Assembly (NCBI RefSeq): GCF_028858725.1
Contig: NC_084760.1
Coordinates: 67,151,867 to 67,215,866 of the forward strand
Source: Colius striatus
Lineage: Eukaryota > Chordata > Aves > Coliiformes > Coliidae
DNA length: 64,000 nucleotides
Direction: 5' to 3'
Every line of letters begins with the position of its first letter. Position 1 is the stretch's first letter. A program made the translations under genes and the position numbers. A model generated the notes under the pieces. That model had not been told where the DNA came from, made no database searches, and was given only the letters and a program-made list of their open reading frames with translations. This document shows positions 26,511-40,300 of this stretch, piece by piece.

Positions 26511-26878
26511 CAGAATCACAGAATGGTTGAGGTTGGAAGGGGCCTCTAGAAATCATCCAGTCCAACCTCCTGCTGAAGCATGTCCACCTAGATCAGGTCA
26601 CATAGGAAAGTGTCCAGGTGGGTTTGGAAACCTCCGGAGAAGGAGACTCCACACCCTCCCTGGGCAGCCTCACCTGAACAGCAGAGAAGTTTTAATTTGT
26701 GTTTAAGTGGAACTTTTTGTGTTCCAACTTGTATCCATTACCCTTTGTCCTGTCACTGGTCACGACAGATAAAAGACTCACCTCATCCTCTTGACACCCA
26801 GCCTTTACTGTTGATAAGGTCCCCCATCAATCTTCTCCAGGCTGGATAGCCCCAGGTCTCACAGCCTTTCCTTGTATT
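26511..26878 (-). mobile_element. CR1 LINE fragment in PGBD5 intron 1
   Basis: The reverse complement carries the CR1 3' end: the CCAACCTCAACCATTCTGTG end, the CTAGATGATTTCTAGAGGCC region, the internal CACAAAAAGTTCC segment and the GGAGAAGATTGATGG segment. It is 5'-truncated, with small deletions compared with the 6581-7130 fragment. Confidence 0.9.
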
Positions 26879-29800
26879 TTCATATGTTGACAGTCCCCAA
26901 GAAGCATGGAGGAGATGACATCTGAGTGTAGCTGTCATCTGGTGTGATGGATAGCTACCAGTAAGCAGTGCCTGTCTGGTGACCTCAGATCTTTTCCCTG
27001 CCTCATCTTAGTGTACAGCATACTAAGACTGTGTTTGAGGAGATGACTCCAAAGTAACAAAGCATCTCTCCTGAAAGGCTCTGGGGAAAGATATGTGATG
27101 ATTTTCTTTGCAAATCTAGTTTCATGGCCTAGTTCCTGCTCTGTTGGAGCAGCATGGCAGGGGTTGTGGGGAGAGCTGGCTGCTGAGTGCTGAACAGTTC
27201 CCCTGACTGTACACAGTAGCTGGGCAGAGGTTGTGAGAGCAGTGCCTGGTTGGTTTTTACACTTTATTGCTGAAGAAGTGCTCTGTTTTTTTTTTTTTAA
27301 ACTGAGAAGTTCTTGGTTTATAGGAGTTATGAGTAAGCCTAAGAAATTGGAATGCTGTGGAGTGTGTCATGTATCCTTCATGTGGTAAGAGAATTAGGGA
27401 TGGTGATGTGCATGGCATATAAAAGTCATCTATTGAACTTTCTAGCTGTTTGGCTATTGTGAGTTCAGATGTTCAGACAGCCTCTGGTACTGGCCACTTC
27501 TAAGGGCAGGCAGAATAAGGTTGGAAAAAAGGCAGTCTAACAACAGGGTCAGGAGCAGAAGAGCAAAAAGAATACAGAAGGGGCTCAAAAGCATACTGTG
27601 CATGTATAAATTAGCCCTGGCCCTAGCAAGAATTGCAAATACATGACCTCTACTTGCATCTTAGGTGTCCTAAGAAAATATTTGGACTTTCATCTTCCCC
27701 TAAGCCCAGTGTACCAGTGAGAAATGTGTGGCTTGTAACTGCTTGTCCCAAGGTTTATGAGGGTATTGGGGAGGAATATAGAGACTAGAAAGTGGGGAAA
27801 CAAGATTAAAAGCAACTGTGTAAATGTATATACATTATGATCTTCTCTGATAGAGATGGTGGTACAGCTTCAAATGAGGATGCCTAAAGTATTAATTATT
27901 TTTCTTATTCTGATCTCTAAAGTAACAGGAACTCCTTTGCCTTCTAGTCTGGGGAGATCACAGCAGAGGAAACTTGTCTGACTAGATAGTTTGTGAAGCT
28001 CATCTAGAAATGTGTGTGCACCGTTTTCTACAGAGAGCAGTAAAATCCAAGGGAGGCTGGTACAACCCAAAGGAAACAGATTTGGAAAAGACCCTGAATA
28101 TTATCCCTAGGATGATCCTGGCACCAACCTCCTTGCTCTGACTTTGGTTTTTGAGCTTTTCTAGCCGGGCTTCAGCAGGAGCACCCTGCTCATCACCCTT
28201 TCCTAAGTGGGTGTAGCAGTAGGTGCTTAGTTCTTTCTGTTCATGAGAAGTAGCATTAAAAGCTTTGGGAACTGTGTGCTTACCCTAACAACTGGTCTCT
28301 GTCCAGGAAGTGTCTATAGCTTCCAGGAAGCAACTGGAGAGACCAATGCTGTATCTACATTAGCTCATGTGGGATGGAAATGAATCACTAGGAGGTTCTG
28401 TACTGAAATTAATGTTCTTGCATGAAAAAGTTGTCTCTAATGCTTTACTGAAATATCTGGATTTTCAGTTGATACATTCTTTCTTAAAAAAAAATAGTCT
28501 TTTTTTTAACAAAGCAAGAAACCATTTCCTCATGAGACTTGCTCAAAAATGAGAGGTTTATTTTTCAGTTGTGTGTGTGTTGCATGTAAATGCAGGAGTT
28601 GACGTGACAGCTTTCAGCATCTCATTAGTTGGGTCACTTGCTTGTTGACTTCTATTTACAAAAGATAAATTAAATATCCTGATGATTTGCCTGGAAAACA
28701 TACTAGGCTATTTTCCCTTCTTCAAACACAAAATCTCTCCTTTTGGAGGCAAGGTCCCGACATCAAATGTAGCTAATGCTTGTAAAGGTGGATTTTTATT
28801 TTAAATTGCTGGAAAGGAGCAAGTTGCATGTGGGTAATGGTATTTGTGAACAGTGTTCACTAAAATAGACCAGGAACCCCGGAGAGAAAGACGTGGAAGT
28901 GGATTGCATCTGCAAGACTTGCCAGTGGAGGGGTGGGTCCCCTCATGGGACTATCCAAAAACAGCCTTCTGGGATTTAGTTACGAGTGTCATCCTGCTGG
29001 TAACGGGAGTTTTGCTGACATAAAACTACCCATGCTGCTTTGTAGAGTTATTTCAGAAATGTGCCAGCTGTGCCTGGAGCCAGATGTGTAACTGCTCTGT
29101 GATCTACCAAAAGCTGTATTACAGATGATGGGTGAAGTCAGCGTGTCAATTGTTGTCTCTAACCTCATAGATATGCCTAGTGTCAGCTGGAGTGCCAGGA
29201 GCAGCCAGTCTGTTCTGATAGTTGAGTGTAGTAAAATGTTAATAGAAAACTGCAGTGGCAAGCTCTATTACCGTGGAAGCTGCTGCAGCAGGAATTCCCC
29301 TGATGAGGAATAAGTGTGTTCAGTCCTATAGCCAAATGAATAATGTGCAAAGGATCGTGTAAGCTGACATGATAAGGTACTATTTCAGCACTGACCGCTG
29401 CTGTAAGGTCTTGGGCTTCTAAAAATTATTTTAACTGGAAGACTTTGTACCAGGGTTTGGGAGGTTTTGTTAATTGTTGGTAACGGTGATTGGTAAGTTG
29501 TGATATCTCACCACAGAAATGAAGTAGATATATAATGAAAGGTGTCAACGTAACCTGCAGTGGGCTTCTTACTCTTTCTACTTCACTTCTTGCAGTTTAA
29601 AGGCTTTGTAACTTTAAAACATGGCAAGCACAAAGAAATACTGTCTTAATCTGGATCCAGTACACAGCAGGGAAACAAGCTGAATTGCAGAAGTTCCTTA
29701 ATTTACTAAATACTTCACTAAATGTTACTATTTACTTTACATTTTAGTGTTTGGTTTACTAAGTAAGTTCTTTATTTAACTTGTCATTACTCATTGCTGT

Positions 29801-31681
29801 CTGGTGTGAATGCCAGGGACTTTCTTGACCAGAGTCAGCATGGAGCACCTGTGTGCTGGTTTTCAATCCTTTTTCATTTGTCCTTGGGTTGCTTTTGGAC
29901 CCAGCTCTTAATTCTCTCTGTGGTTTGAAGTCAGAGTGCAGTGTGTGGGTCACTATTGCTGATGCTGTGAGGAAAACAATCCTTTTTAATACTGGAGGGG
30001 AAAGAGAAAGTGCAGTGCCCTTTCACGGAAGCTGTTTGAAACAATTTTTGTGACTACAGTTATTACATGCAGACACAGAGGCATTGTCAAAGGCTTACTT
30101 AGAGAGATTGGAAAAGTGCAGTCAAATCATACTTTATTAAATAGCTTCCAATAAACTTCACTGAAACCAAATGTAGAGCAAAACTGTGTGCCATTGAGCG
30201 TCCAGGCAAGGGTGCAAAGTAAGTTTCTGGCAAAAGATCACCTAGTAACAACTTACCTAGAAGCAAGGGCTGCTGAGAGAGCCCTTACGGTCTAAGAAGG
30301 GAATCATCTTTGGAATGACTGTGTCCAATTTATTCTTTGTCATGTACAAAAGCCAATAGAATGTCTGTTTGGGAGTTATGTTTGGGTTTGTTGTTTTTTT
30401 TACTGCATACTCATAGGCTGTCTCTGAGCTCCATATGACTCCCATAGTATGGATCATGTTTTGATCATTTAAATAGCATTCTTGTGGTAGGCAGTCCTAC
30501 TTATTTACCAAAATAACAAATGCAAACATCTACTTAACCTAAAATATTGGTCAGAACTACAGCAGGTATAAATTAGGATGTCTTCTTTGACATGACAGAG
30601 AAGACTTGTCACTGAAGCCTTGATGGTTTTGTTGTTTGGGGTTTTTTATCAAGATAAATGAAATACAGGAACACGATATCCTACATTAAAGACCTGGGTA
30701 CTTGCTTCCCAGTCTTACAGGAGAGCATTATCTGAAATAAACTGGAATGAAATGCAGAAGAGAAGTATTACATGCATTTACCTCAAGCTGTCATGACAGG
30801 CTTGTCATAAGGCCATCAAACTGGCTGTGGTTTGAGAATGGTCTGATGTACATTTCTTCCAGACCATTAAGAGTAGCGCTGATATGAAAACTGCCAGATA
30901 ATCATAATCTTCGGTGCTTCCAAAGCTTGTGTGAGGGAATTTAGTGTGAAACCAAAATCCTGAAAAATCTCACTTAGGAAATATTAAAACATTGCTTTTG
31001 ATTTTGTTGCTGTTTTCTCAGCTCTTTGTATTGGTCTCTACTCATTGAGAAGGATGAAAAATTGTTTAAACTGTCTATCATGTTTCCTCAGATGACACTT
31101 TCCATGAAAACATCATGATTTTTTTGATGAATGTGTATTTTCTGACAGAAATCTTACATCAGCATATTTTTGTGTTCGCTAAACAAGACTCAAAAAGTCA
31201 TCTGGTGTACTTTTGGAAAGGTGACTTCTCAGGAATACAAAACAGTCTCTAGTTGCTTGGACTTGGGATGAAGGAATTAATTGGCTTTTCAAACCCTGGT
31301 CTTTGAAAGCTATGCCATATGTCAGTTGAAAATACTTCCTAATTGTCAAAAAATAACAGAATCTGGATAGATTCTTCTTAGGTATGTATCTGTAATGTGC
31401 TATTCTTACATGTGACTAGAAATTATTGGACTTTTGCTGAAAGAAGATAATAAAATTACTTCTAAATTCTTATATGGATACATCTACCACTCCCATGCTG
31501 GATTCAGGACTGTTGGAGTCTGCCTATTTGCTAAGTTAAATTCATTTCAAAGTCTAGTCTGGATAGCTCTGTGCGAGGTTTGTTCCCAAAGCCTGCAATT
31601 TGGATTGGCATACATATGGTAATACCTGGGCCTGTCAGTGTGTATATTTTATGAAATTTGGTTACACTGTGAATGGGAGCA

Positions 31682-32798
31682 TGTCGTGGTTTGGCCCAGC
31701 CAGTTGTGAAGCACGACGACAGTCTCTCGATCAGTGACCCCCATCCACCCCCACCCTCGTTAGGATGGCACAAGCCCCATCGAAATGGGAGGAAAAAATA
31801 TAAGCACGGTTGTTGTGGATTAAGACAAGGGCAGGGAGAGTTCGCTGCCAATTATGGTTCCAGGCAAAACAGACTCCAGTACTCCACTTAGAGAGGAAAG
31901 TAAGGAAAAGTTTATTCTACAAGAAACAGAATGGAATAAAAGCAAAAAGGGAGTAGGATGATGAGAAAATTACAACCAGCACTTTAAGATCTCCCTCCCC
32001 CATCCTTCCTTTCTTCCCAGGCCCAGCTCACTGCTCCCAATATCTCTACCTCCTCCCCCCTCAATGGCTCAGCAGGGCAGGGAATGGGGGATGTGGTCAA
32101 TGTCTCACAGATGGTCTCTGTCGCTTCTCTCTTCTCAGAGGAGGATGACTCCTGGCATTCTTCCCCTGCTCCAATACAGGATCCTTCATACAGGACACAG
32201 TCCTTAATGAACATCTCTGTCATGGATTCTTCTGTACAGTTTCAGTTTCTGCAGATGCAGGGTCCTTCCCACAGGACATGGCCTCTTCTGGGCATAGTTT
32301 TAATGAACTTCTCTGATGTGGGTTCTTCCCCACAGTTACAACTTCTGTGAATATGTGTTCCCTCATATGGGACATGGCCTCCTCTGGGCATAATCACTGT
32401 CCCTTGCATGGGGTCTTAATTAAGTGAATCACTGCCCTTGATGTGGGGTCTTTAAAGAAATGCAAACGAATCTCAGCTTTATCAGTCCTCTCCAAAGGAT
32501 GCAGGGAAGTCTGGTCCAGCATGCCTCCTTCTCTCTTCCCTCACTGACCTTGGAGTCTGCATGGTCGCTTCTCTCTCTCTTCCAACTCCTTGCACTACCA
32601 CCAGCCAGAAAAAGAAGGAAGAAGGAACGAGAAGAATCCTCCTCTTCTGACTTCTTCTTAAAAAGTGATTGTGGAGGTGTCTAATTGGCTCAGCCTCAGA
32701 AGTGGGTCTGGCTTAGAGCTGGGGAGAGACTTCTCATAGATGTCATCTTTACGGCTCCTTCCCCCTTACCAGAAATGGCTCCACGTCAAACCATGATA
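31682..32798 (-). mobile_element. Second solo LTR of the same avian ERV family (inverted)
   Basis: In reverse complement this matches the 2417-3692 element along its length: end sequence TGTCGTGGTTTGGCCC at 31682-31697, polyadenylation signal (TTTATT on the + strand, 31911-31916), the tandem repeat region, the pyrimidine-rich tract, and the starting end near 32798 (GTCAAACCATGATA, with the terminal CA changed to TA). It is 1,117 bases. The five bases on each side (GAGCA and GACCG) do not match, so the target duplication is lost or the insertion has been altered. It lies in PGBD5 intron 1, antisense to the gene. Confidence 0.82.
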
Positions 32799-35700
32799 GA
32801 CCGTTAAGTCTTTTTGCCCAGCAGAGCAAAAGGAGAATTTTCTTCCTCTATGTTTTTTTTTTCTTACGTGTTTTTCTTACACCTCTGCCCAAAATGACAA
32901 CGCTTTTGACTTCCTTAAGGTTTGTTTGTGATATATAGATTGTAGTAGGTTTTGAAACTTTCCATCTTTTATTCTGAGTCTGTGAACTCTGAGCTACTAA
33001 ATAACAGGTTGGTAATCAGAACAGGAATAATGGAAAAGGATAAATTAACCTATTAAAAATATGCCCAAATTGCTTAGTCCTGCAAACTAGTTAAGTAAGG
33101 AAAAAGCAGTTAGTTCATCTGGAGTTGTTTGGTTTTTTTTTTCCTTAATGTGCTGCTCAGTGATGAAAACTAGAAACATTGGTGAGACTGGAGCAGAGGG
33201 AAGAATGTGACCAGAGGGGTCCCATCTGAGGGAGACCAGAGACTGTAGGAGGATGTTCAGGGGTTGCCTGAAGGATGATCACACAGAAGTTTCATGCAAA
33301 CGTTTTTTCTTAAATCTATCTGTTTTTTTCTGCATTGTGTGTGTTTGCCGAGCAGTTGACTGTGCAGCCTCCTCTCTCACTAGGCACTGGACCCAGCAAG
33401 GCTGCTGCAGTTTGCCCCGAGCTGAATTGAGCCAAAATGGCTTCTGCAATGCACAGTCTGAGGGCGAAGTGCCAGCCTCCACTCCACAACTGTCTCCAGT
33501 ATGGAAACACAAACAGCTTTCCCTGCTAGGTGTCTTCATTTATTCTGAGTCTATTCTTACATTTTAAACAGTGATGGGTCTGGAGGAGACATTCCATCTG
33601 AGTGCAAACCGTAAGATGGAACCAATCTGGTCAAAATAGGATCTAGTACCGGTAGTGATTTGCAAGGTGATTGCTGCAAGTTTTTGCTGGTAGACAGGGT
33701 GAGAGGGAAGAAGGAGAGTTTGTGTGTGCACGTTGTATCACAACAAAGGACGTTTCTGCTGTTTTTCCTGTTCTGCAAAGTCACTTAAAGCAAGCCCAAA
33801 GTGCTAATGCTGGCATGTGTGCTGCCCAGCCAGAGGTTACGCAATAGAGCTCTGTCCCCATCCTGGTTGTCACAGATCCCTAGCTCTAGGTGTTTGGGTA
33901 CTCCAGGAGTGCTTTTCTGTTCTGCCTCTATGACTTTTATGGGAAATCCTCACTGTTTTTTTTAAAACAAAAAAACCCCTATGTAAATAAAAACATTCTC
34001 AATGCACACACTTTAGGGCAGAGGAGATGCAAAAACCTGAATTTTGCATAGGGTCATAGTTGTATATTTGTGCTGAGGATGTAAGACTAGGCAAAGCCAC
34101 CCTTTTATTTGTCTGAGTAAGGCTTTGAAAGGTTAACGTCACATATGGAAAACAAGTCTTTTCATATCGGTATTTTTTGGGGTGTCATTCAAGTCAGTGT
34201 AAAAATCCTTCAGAAATACAAATTCACTGTTTAAGTTTCTTATGCATTCTTACATGGGATATATTTATGTCATATTCAAATAATGTATTTTAGGCTAGTC
34301 ATTCACTGTGTAGAACCCAATTCACATTAAAAATTCAGTTGTCTTCCTACAGAAATTGAATGTCACTCTTGTTTTGTTGCATATCGGTGAATTATGAATC
34401 AATTGTGCTCACTTTGCCAATAAAGGCTGTTTTTTAAGACAATGAGATTATACAGGGGCTTTCAGAATTATATTTAGTTGACAATTAGGTTGATGTTTGA
34501 GTCAGAAAGTGATTCAGCTCACTTTTCTTAGAGCTGTGTGGGTTCTGCATAGCCAATGAGATACAAATCTTGCATATTTATTTCAAGAATGAGAGCAGAT
34601 AAGAGGTTCTGTGCAACTGGAGCAGGACTGCTGGATAAGAAAGGATTGACCTATTCAGTATACATAGCAGTTTTCCGTAATCCCTTTTCAAGGTAAACTT
34701 GTGCAGCTACCAAAAATTTAATTACATCAAAAGTACCCTTTTCTGCTTCTGACTATTCTTGACTAATCCTGAAAAGATTGAGTCCAGTGACATATTAGAA
34801 GTCTTTCATACAGAATCATTTGTAGAGCATTTTAGGTCAGCTACAACAGTCTAGTTGGTGGTAGCAGAATATGTCTCCTGACAAAAGAAGAGAAGTCTTT
34901 GCTAAAGAGGCTTTGTTGTTGGAATAGCAGTTAACGTTAAGTATATCTATTCTAGCTCCATAATTTTCAATTGATACTGAAAACTTTTTATCATTTAAGC
35001 TGAAATTTTCTGTCCTTGCCAGAATATGGTTTGGGTGTGGTCTTGCTATACGGGGTAATATGTTTCCAGTTGAACTGTTTCATTTCCAGTTTCTCAATCT
35101 CACAAAATTGGAAAATAATCTTTAAATAAGTGTTTCTTTCCCCACTGCACTTGGGGAAAAATAGAATCAATTTTTGTTGGATTTTTTGGTGGTCTTTGCA
35201 ATCTGAATGTTTGCTGTTTCAATGTCTTCGTGTTATTTTGACTGTCTTTCTAATAGCTTGAGCTCACCAGAGTGCACTCAAATGTTAAGGCTTAAAAGCA
35301 CCACAGTATCTGTGTAGTTCCTCGTAGTAATGTTTCATGCAAAATTTCTGCAAGCCGTGGTTGTTGCTTGTAACTAAGGACGTGAGATGAGATAGACGAG
35401 TACTGGAGAATGTGACCTGACCAGCATGGCAATGGGTCTCTACAGAGCCAGCTTGCAGAATGGCGAATCTCATGCTCTGATTCAGCTGGGAGAGCTGATG
35501 CTGAAATCCAAGTAGCCACATAGTGCAAGGAAGACTCACTCTTGTTAGGCAGAACATCAAATAAGAATATGTGCCCTCCTGCTTTTGATCTGGAGAGTGT
35601 TTTTTAGACAGTTGCAAGGCTGAAGGCTGTTTAAGGCACAATATTTATTGAATCCAACTCTTAGTTTGAGATTATAATCATGATGCTATCATTTGTACAG

Positions 35701-36940
35701 GGATGCAGAACTGCTCTTAAACACTGCCCTGTCCATTGAGTTTGTCTGTGCTGCCTCTCTCAGGTGTATTGATTTTCGTGCTTCTGTAAGAGAATAGAGA
35801 GTGCCCCTGTTTCCATAGCCTTTACCTCATGACTGAAGCACTGCCACAAGGTGGGAGCATGAAAACATACTACTTTTGAAGTGTAGTTTAATTAGCTTAT
35901 GGAAGGGATTAGAGGAGAGAGGGCTGTAAGGACTGGTGTCTGCGTGCCTGGTATTGCAGGCTCGATGTTCCTAATTCAGCTTAATGTAAGCTGGTGTCTG
36001 ACTGGATAACTTTGTTATGCTGATACAGTGCTGCCAACCCTTAAAGCCTCCCTGGTTTGTTTGTTTGTTTCCCCTCCTCTTCTTATGGAATAGTTGAAAC
36101 TGACAGAGAAGGTGCAAGATCAGTGAAAGACCAGAGTAATGACAGCATGGGACTGCAGAGCTTATTACATTATGGGAAGAAGGGGACCAGCATACGCATT
36201 GTAGTGCTAAAAATGTTCCCTGTGACGTGAGACAGTGACATTAGCCATGTGATGTCTTTGACTTGTTCTGGTAATGTGCTCTCTTGGGGATGTCCGAGTG
36301 CAGGATAAGGCTCCAGTGTGGTGGCAGAAACATGGAACTCAAAAATACATAGCCATGATCTGTGTGTGAAGCAGAAGCAGATCAGAAAGTCACAGGATTA
36401 ATGACAATTAACTAGGCAGGAGCTAGAGGTGTGAAAGAAAAGGTGGGATCTGGTCCTAGTGCCCAGGGATCATGTCAGCTGAGATGGGGCAGCACTCTGT
36501 CTCTGGGAGGCTCAAATGCCTTCCTTCTGGGCTGTTTGGAGGAATGCATGGATTTGACATGCGTATGGACAAATAAAAGACTATCCAGAAAAAGGCCAAA
36601 ACAGCTGCTGAGGATAAATGATGCAGATAGTGTGTAAATGGAAAAGTTAAACGGAGACCTACATGCTGCAGACTAATGAGCATGCAGAGCAGAGGAAGAA
36701 ACTGTTTAGAATGTGTTTTATTCTTACTGTATAGAAGGAAGACTGAGAATATATGGCAGAAGTGTCCTGATGACATCTGTCAGGCAGTGGGTACACTTTC
36801 AAAGTAATTAGCTGACATGTCATCACTTAGGCCTCATTTTCCAGCTTTAGGGAAGTTAATCCTGCTTTAAATTGCTGGTGTTGGACATGCCTTGTGATGA
36901 TTAGGAGTGAGTTTATCTTCTTTTCTTGCATTTGTCCTAG

Positions 36941-37368
36941 GTCCAACAAGAAAAATGCCCCAGACTGCCAGTGCCATGGACTTTTTTCAGCTCTTTGTCC
37001 CTGACAATGTACTAAAGAATATGGTGGTCCAAACCAACATGTATGCCAAGAAGTACCAGGAGAGGTTTGGTAGTGATGATGCCTGGATTGACGTCACCCT
37101 GATGGAAATGAAGGCCTTCTTAGGCTACATGATATCTACCAGCATCCACCACTGTGAGTCCGTTCTCAGCATCTGGAGCAGCGGCTTCTACAGCAACAAG
37201 AGCATTGCGCTTATCATGACACAATCACGGTTTGAGAAGATCCTGAAGTACTTCCACGTTGTGGCCTTCCGCTCGAGCCAGACCACGCATGGCCTCTACA
37301 AAATCCAGCCTTTTCTGGACTCTCTGCAGAATGGCTTTGACTCCGCTTTTAGACCTTCACAAGCCCAG
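36941..37368 (+). CDS. PGBD5: PGBD5 coding exon 2 (piggyBac transposase-like domain, N-terminal part)
   Basis: The acceptor is TTGTCCTAG|GTCC and the donor CCCAG|GTAAGA; 428 bases, entering in phase 1 and leaving in phase 0. It encodes residues 144-286. The start (GPTRKMP) joins exon 1 exactly at the expected place. The block [22 protein letters not shown] (in two parts, about residues 158-179) is the typical start of the piggyBac DDE transposase domain, whose family form is Phe-x-x-Phe followed by Thr-Asn-x-Tyr-Ala. It is followed by the family's MKAFLGYMI helix, a Trp in [11 protein letters not shown], and the [11 protein letters not shown] element equivalent to the Met-Ser-x-x-Arg-Phe region of active elements. 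This is the longest and most conserved exon in the window. No frameshift or stop is present, so the gene looks functional as a host protein. Confidence 0.97.
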
Positions 37369-40300
37369 GTAAGAGTTAAGCTGTTGGCAGGGAGCATCTG
37401 ACCTATATGCTCTAGGTTGTCTTGAGCAGAGCTGCATGAAGAAAGAGCTGAGACTTCACAGTGTGTGGGTGTCCTGCAATGCCTCCATGAAACATGAGAG
37501 AAAGCAGTGGTTTGCCTCAGTGGTCTAAACAAACCTGGAGACTTCTCAGTGATGTTGGCATGACCACATTTTGCTATCCTGATGATTGGAGGTTGCAGGT
37601 TGTGCCTGTTAGAGAGGATGGAAAGGGCAGAGCTGGTGCAGCTGGGCTGGAGAGAAAACCTGTAGCTGCTCCTGCTACAGACTGTGAGGGCTAGATGCAG
37701 AAGCTGAGTTTGCTAAGAGTGCTCATCCCTGATCCTAGCAGCATGTCCTTACCATGTGGCCCAACAGCACAGCTGCCTCCTTATGAATGGGCAAAGGGAA
37801 AATAAGCAGGAGCATAAATGCCTTTGTTCACTGCTCTCAGCAGCACTGGCTGTGCCTTGTGCCAGTCCTGGTTTTTAATGATGAGTGATAATTCTATGGA
37901 AAAACCTATTGATGTGTGGATTTGCAACCCAAGTGCCAGTGAACTGGAAGTATTTGTAGACTACTATGATTAAAAGTAAACAAGACTCCAATGAATTTTA
38001 ATTTCCAGATACAATTAGGGGTACAGCAGAATCCCATTCTGTAGGGAGACTGCTCTGTAGACTGGGAAAGGACCTAATATAGAAACTTAGGTAGCTGGTG
38101 ATTATTTGACTAGAGTGATGCAGTTGAACAATTTTTATTTTTTGATAAGTGCAAAGAAATCTTTTTTAAATATTCATCATGTTTAAACTTTGTTCCACTG
38201 TAAATGATCCTTTTTTGGAGTTGTTGTTACTGGTCACGTTCAGAAGTCTCGAAAGAAAGAAGAGTAAGTATGAAATATGTTACTGCTTGAAATACTGTTT
38301 CAATCAACTTTGCTTTCAGAATATGAAGATTTCACTTGGACATTTGAAAAGGTTATTGTGTCCATTGTCCTCTTTTTCTTCCTGTTTCCCCCCCGAAGCA
38401 TCACATTTGCCCACTGCTCAAAACTAACGAAGACATAGATGCATCACATCCGTTGAAATGTGCCTAATGTGTCTATTTTGTAGACAACAAAAATCATACC
38501 TATGTCTAAAAAGCTGTTACGACAGAGAAGGGAGGAGGGGGCAGTGTTCTCTCTAAGCCATGCCATCAAGGTACATTTCCATCAAGACAAAACAGGCAAT
38601 GAGAGACACGGTATTGTTGGGCCCAGCTCTCATTAAGGTAGGAAATCTAATCCTTATGGCCAGTGACTTCAATGGGCGGAAGATAAAGGCTTCAGAAATG
38701 TGATCACTGTGTCTAATGTAAATGCTTATAATGGTGTGCTGTGGGACATGCTGTGAGTGCAAATCCATTAAAGGATAAAATTTAATTTGCATGTATATCC
38801 CTTCTCCCTTCCCCCCTCCTGAGCAAGGTTTGAGAAATTGAATTGACAAAATCATAGCGTCCTGTTTGCAGTGGCAAAACATCTAGATCTCCGCCAGCAA
38901 AATGTATGCTCATGCTAAGCATGGTAAGGGATACTACTTTAAAATAGTAAAGAGTGAGGGGAAGAAGTAGTGACAGCCCAGTTCTTTCCCTTCCCCCTCC
39001 ACTTCTCTGCTCCCTTGTCAGTGTTTACGTCAGTGATTTCTATATGGCATGTTTCAGAGGTACCGAGTGGAACAAAAAGCACTAAAATACAGCTTCAAAA
39101 ATAACTCTGTGAGAAAGAAAAAGGTTTTTAATCTGTTGTTAAAAATACTCTAGTGTAGAGCCAGTAGCCTACTGGGGGATGTTCCAGGCCTCCTCCTGAA
39201 AGGTGCCTTGTGCCTAACGTCCTCCTGGGTTGCCTGTCTCAAGAGACACAGACCCCATCTGCTCAAAATAGCAAGCAAGGCCTCTCCCTGGAAATTGTCT
39301 TGAGTGCAGATTAGCAAACTGTGGTAAACATTAAACCCAAAATGTCAAGCCCAGTGCAAAATAATAGAAACAATAAAAAATAATAGCGTGTTTGCACAAA
39401 AGACAAGGGGAAAAACCCATTCAGATGGGCTTTTGGATGTGCTGCCTTTGAAAGTGTTTTGGGAAAAGGGGCCTAGGTTCCTATAATCAGTAATACCTGC
39501 AATCCCAAATTCAAAATGAGTTTATTGCTTCAGGTGCACCTGTGTCTTAAACATAAGACTTCAGGGGTCTGAATAGTTTATGCCTGAGCTTCCATCTATG
39601 CCCAGGCTTTAAGCTAATGTCTCGTAAGTGGCATCAAGCACAGGAGTGATTTGGACTCTTTGCTGGTGAACACAGCAGAGCTGTTTAGGCTTGTAGATAG
39701 ACTTATTGCTGACTTTCTTCCTCTGTCAGTGTGGACTCAAAGAACACAGGTTAGGAAGACGGCACATTTAACTCACCCTGCACCTCAAAGAGCAGGCAGT
39801 CTGTGTCAGATAGGCAGTGCAACATCTGCCCTCACAGTTATTTCGTCCATAGGATTGATAGTTTCCTTTTGGAGAGCTAGAAAAGATTTTTTAAGTAGAA
39901 TTTTTGTCTCAGAAAATATTTAAGGTTTTTGTTTTTTCCTCAAGTATATCGCCACCACTCAAATGTGCATGCAAAAAATGACAGCACAGTTTCTATGAAA
40001 GGAAACAGAGGGAGAGACAGAACTGTGCCAATATACCAAAACAAAGAAAACAGTCTAGTGAATTATAATTATTTTGCTAAATATACTGAGCAAACAAAAG
40101 GAAATAATTACTCTTCAGCTTAGGAAGGTATTGAAAGCCTAGAACATTATAATTGTGTATCAGCAGTACTAGTTTCAATTGCTGAAGTAAAAAAGAAAGG
40201 GTGTTCTGACCTAAATGGGATAAGAATGACAGGAATATTCTCTGCTTCCTATCCTTCTCCAGCACCCTCTGTATAAATAACTGCTGCCTATACCTGAGCA

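Larger units (their letters stand above)
8606..36940 (+). other. PGBD5: PGBD5 intron 1
   Basis: Starts GTACGC and ends TTGTCCTAG, 28.3 kb. The first 400 bases remain in the CpG island. The rest is mostly unique AT-rich sequence with one CR1 fragment (26511-26878), one inverted solo LTR (31682-32798), a GC-rich patch at about 16,770-17,110 and short simple repeats. Open frames in it are short and show no domain. Confidence 0.9.

Noticed and set aside
2417..32798. The two LTRs as the two ends of one full-length provirus with PGBD5 exon 1 inside
   Set aside because: They are in opposite orientation, the 5-base duplication closes on the first LTR alone, and no gag, pol or env remnant lies between them.
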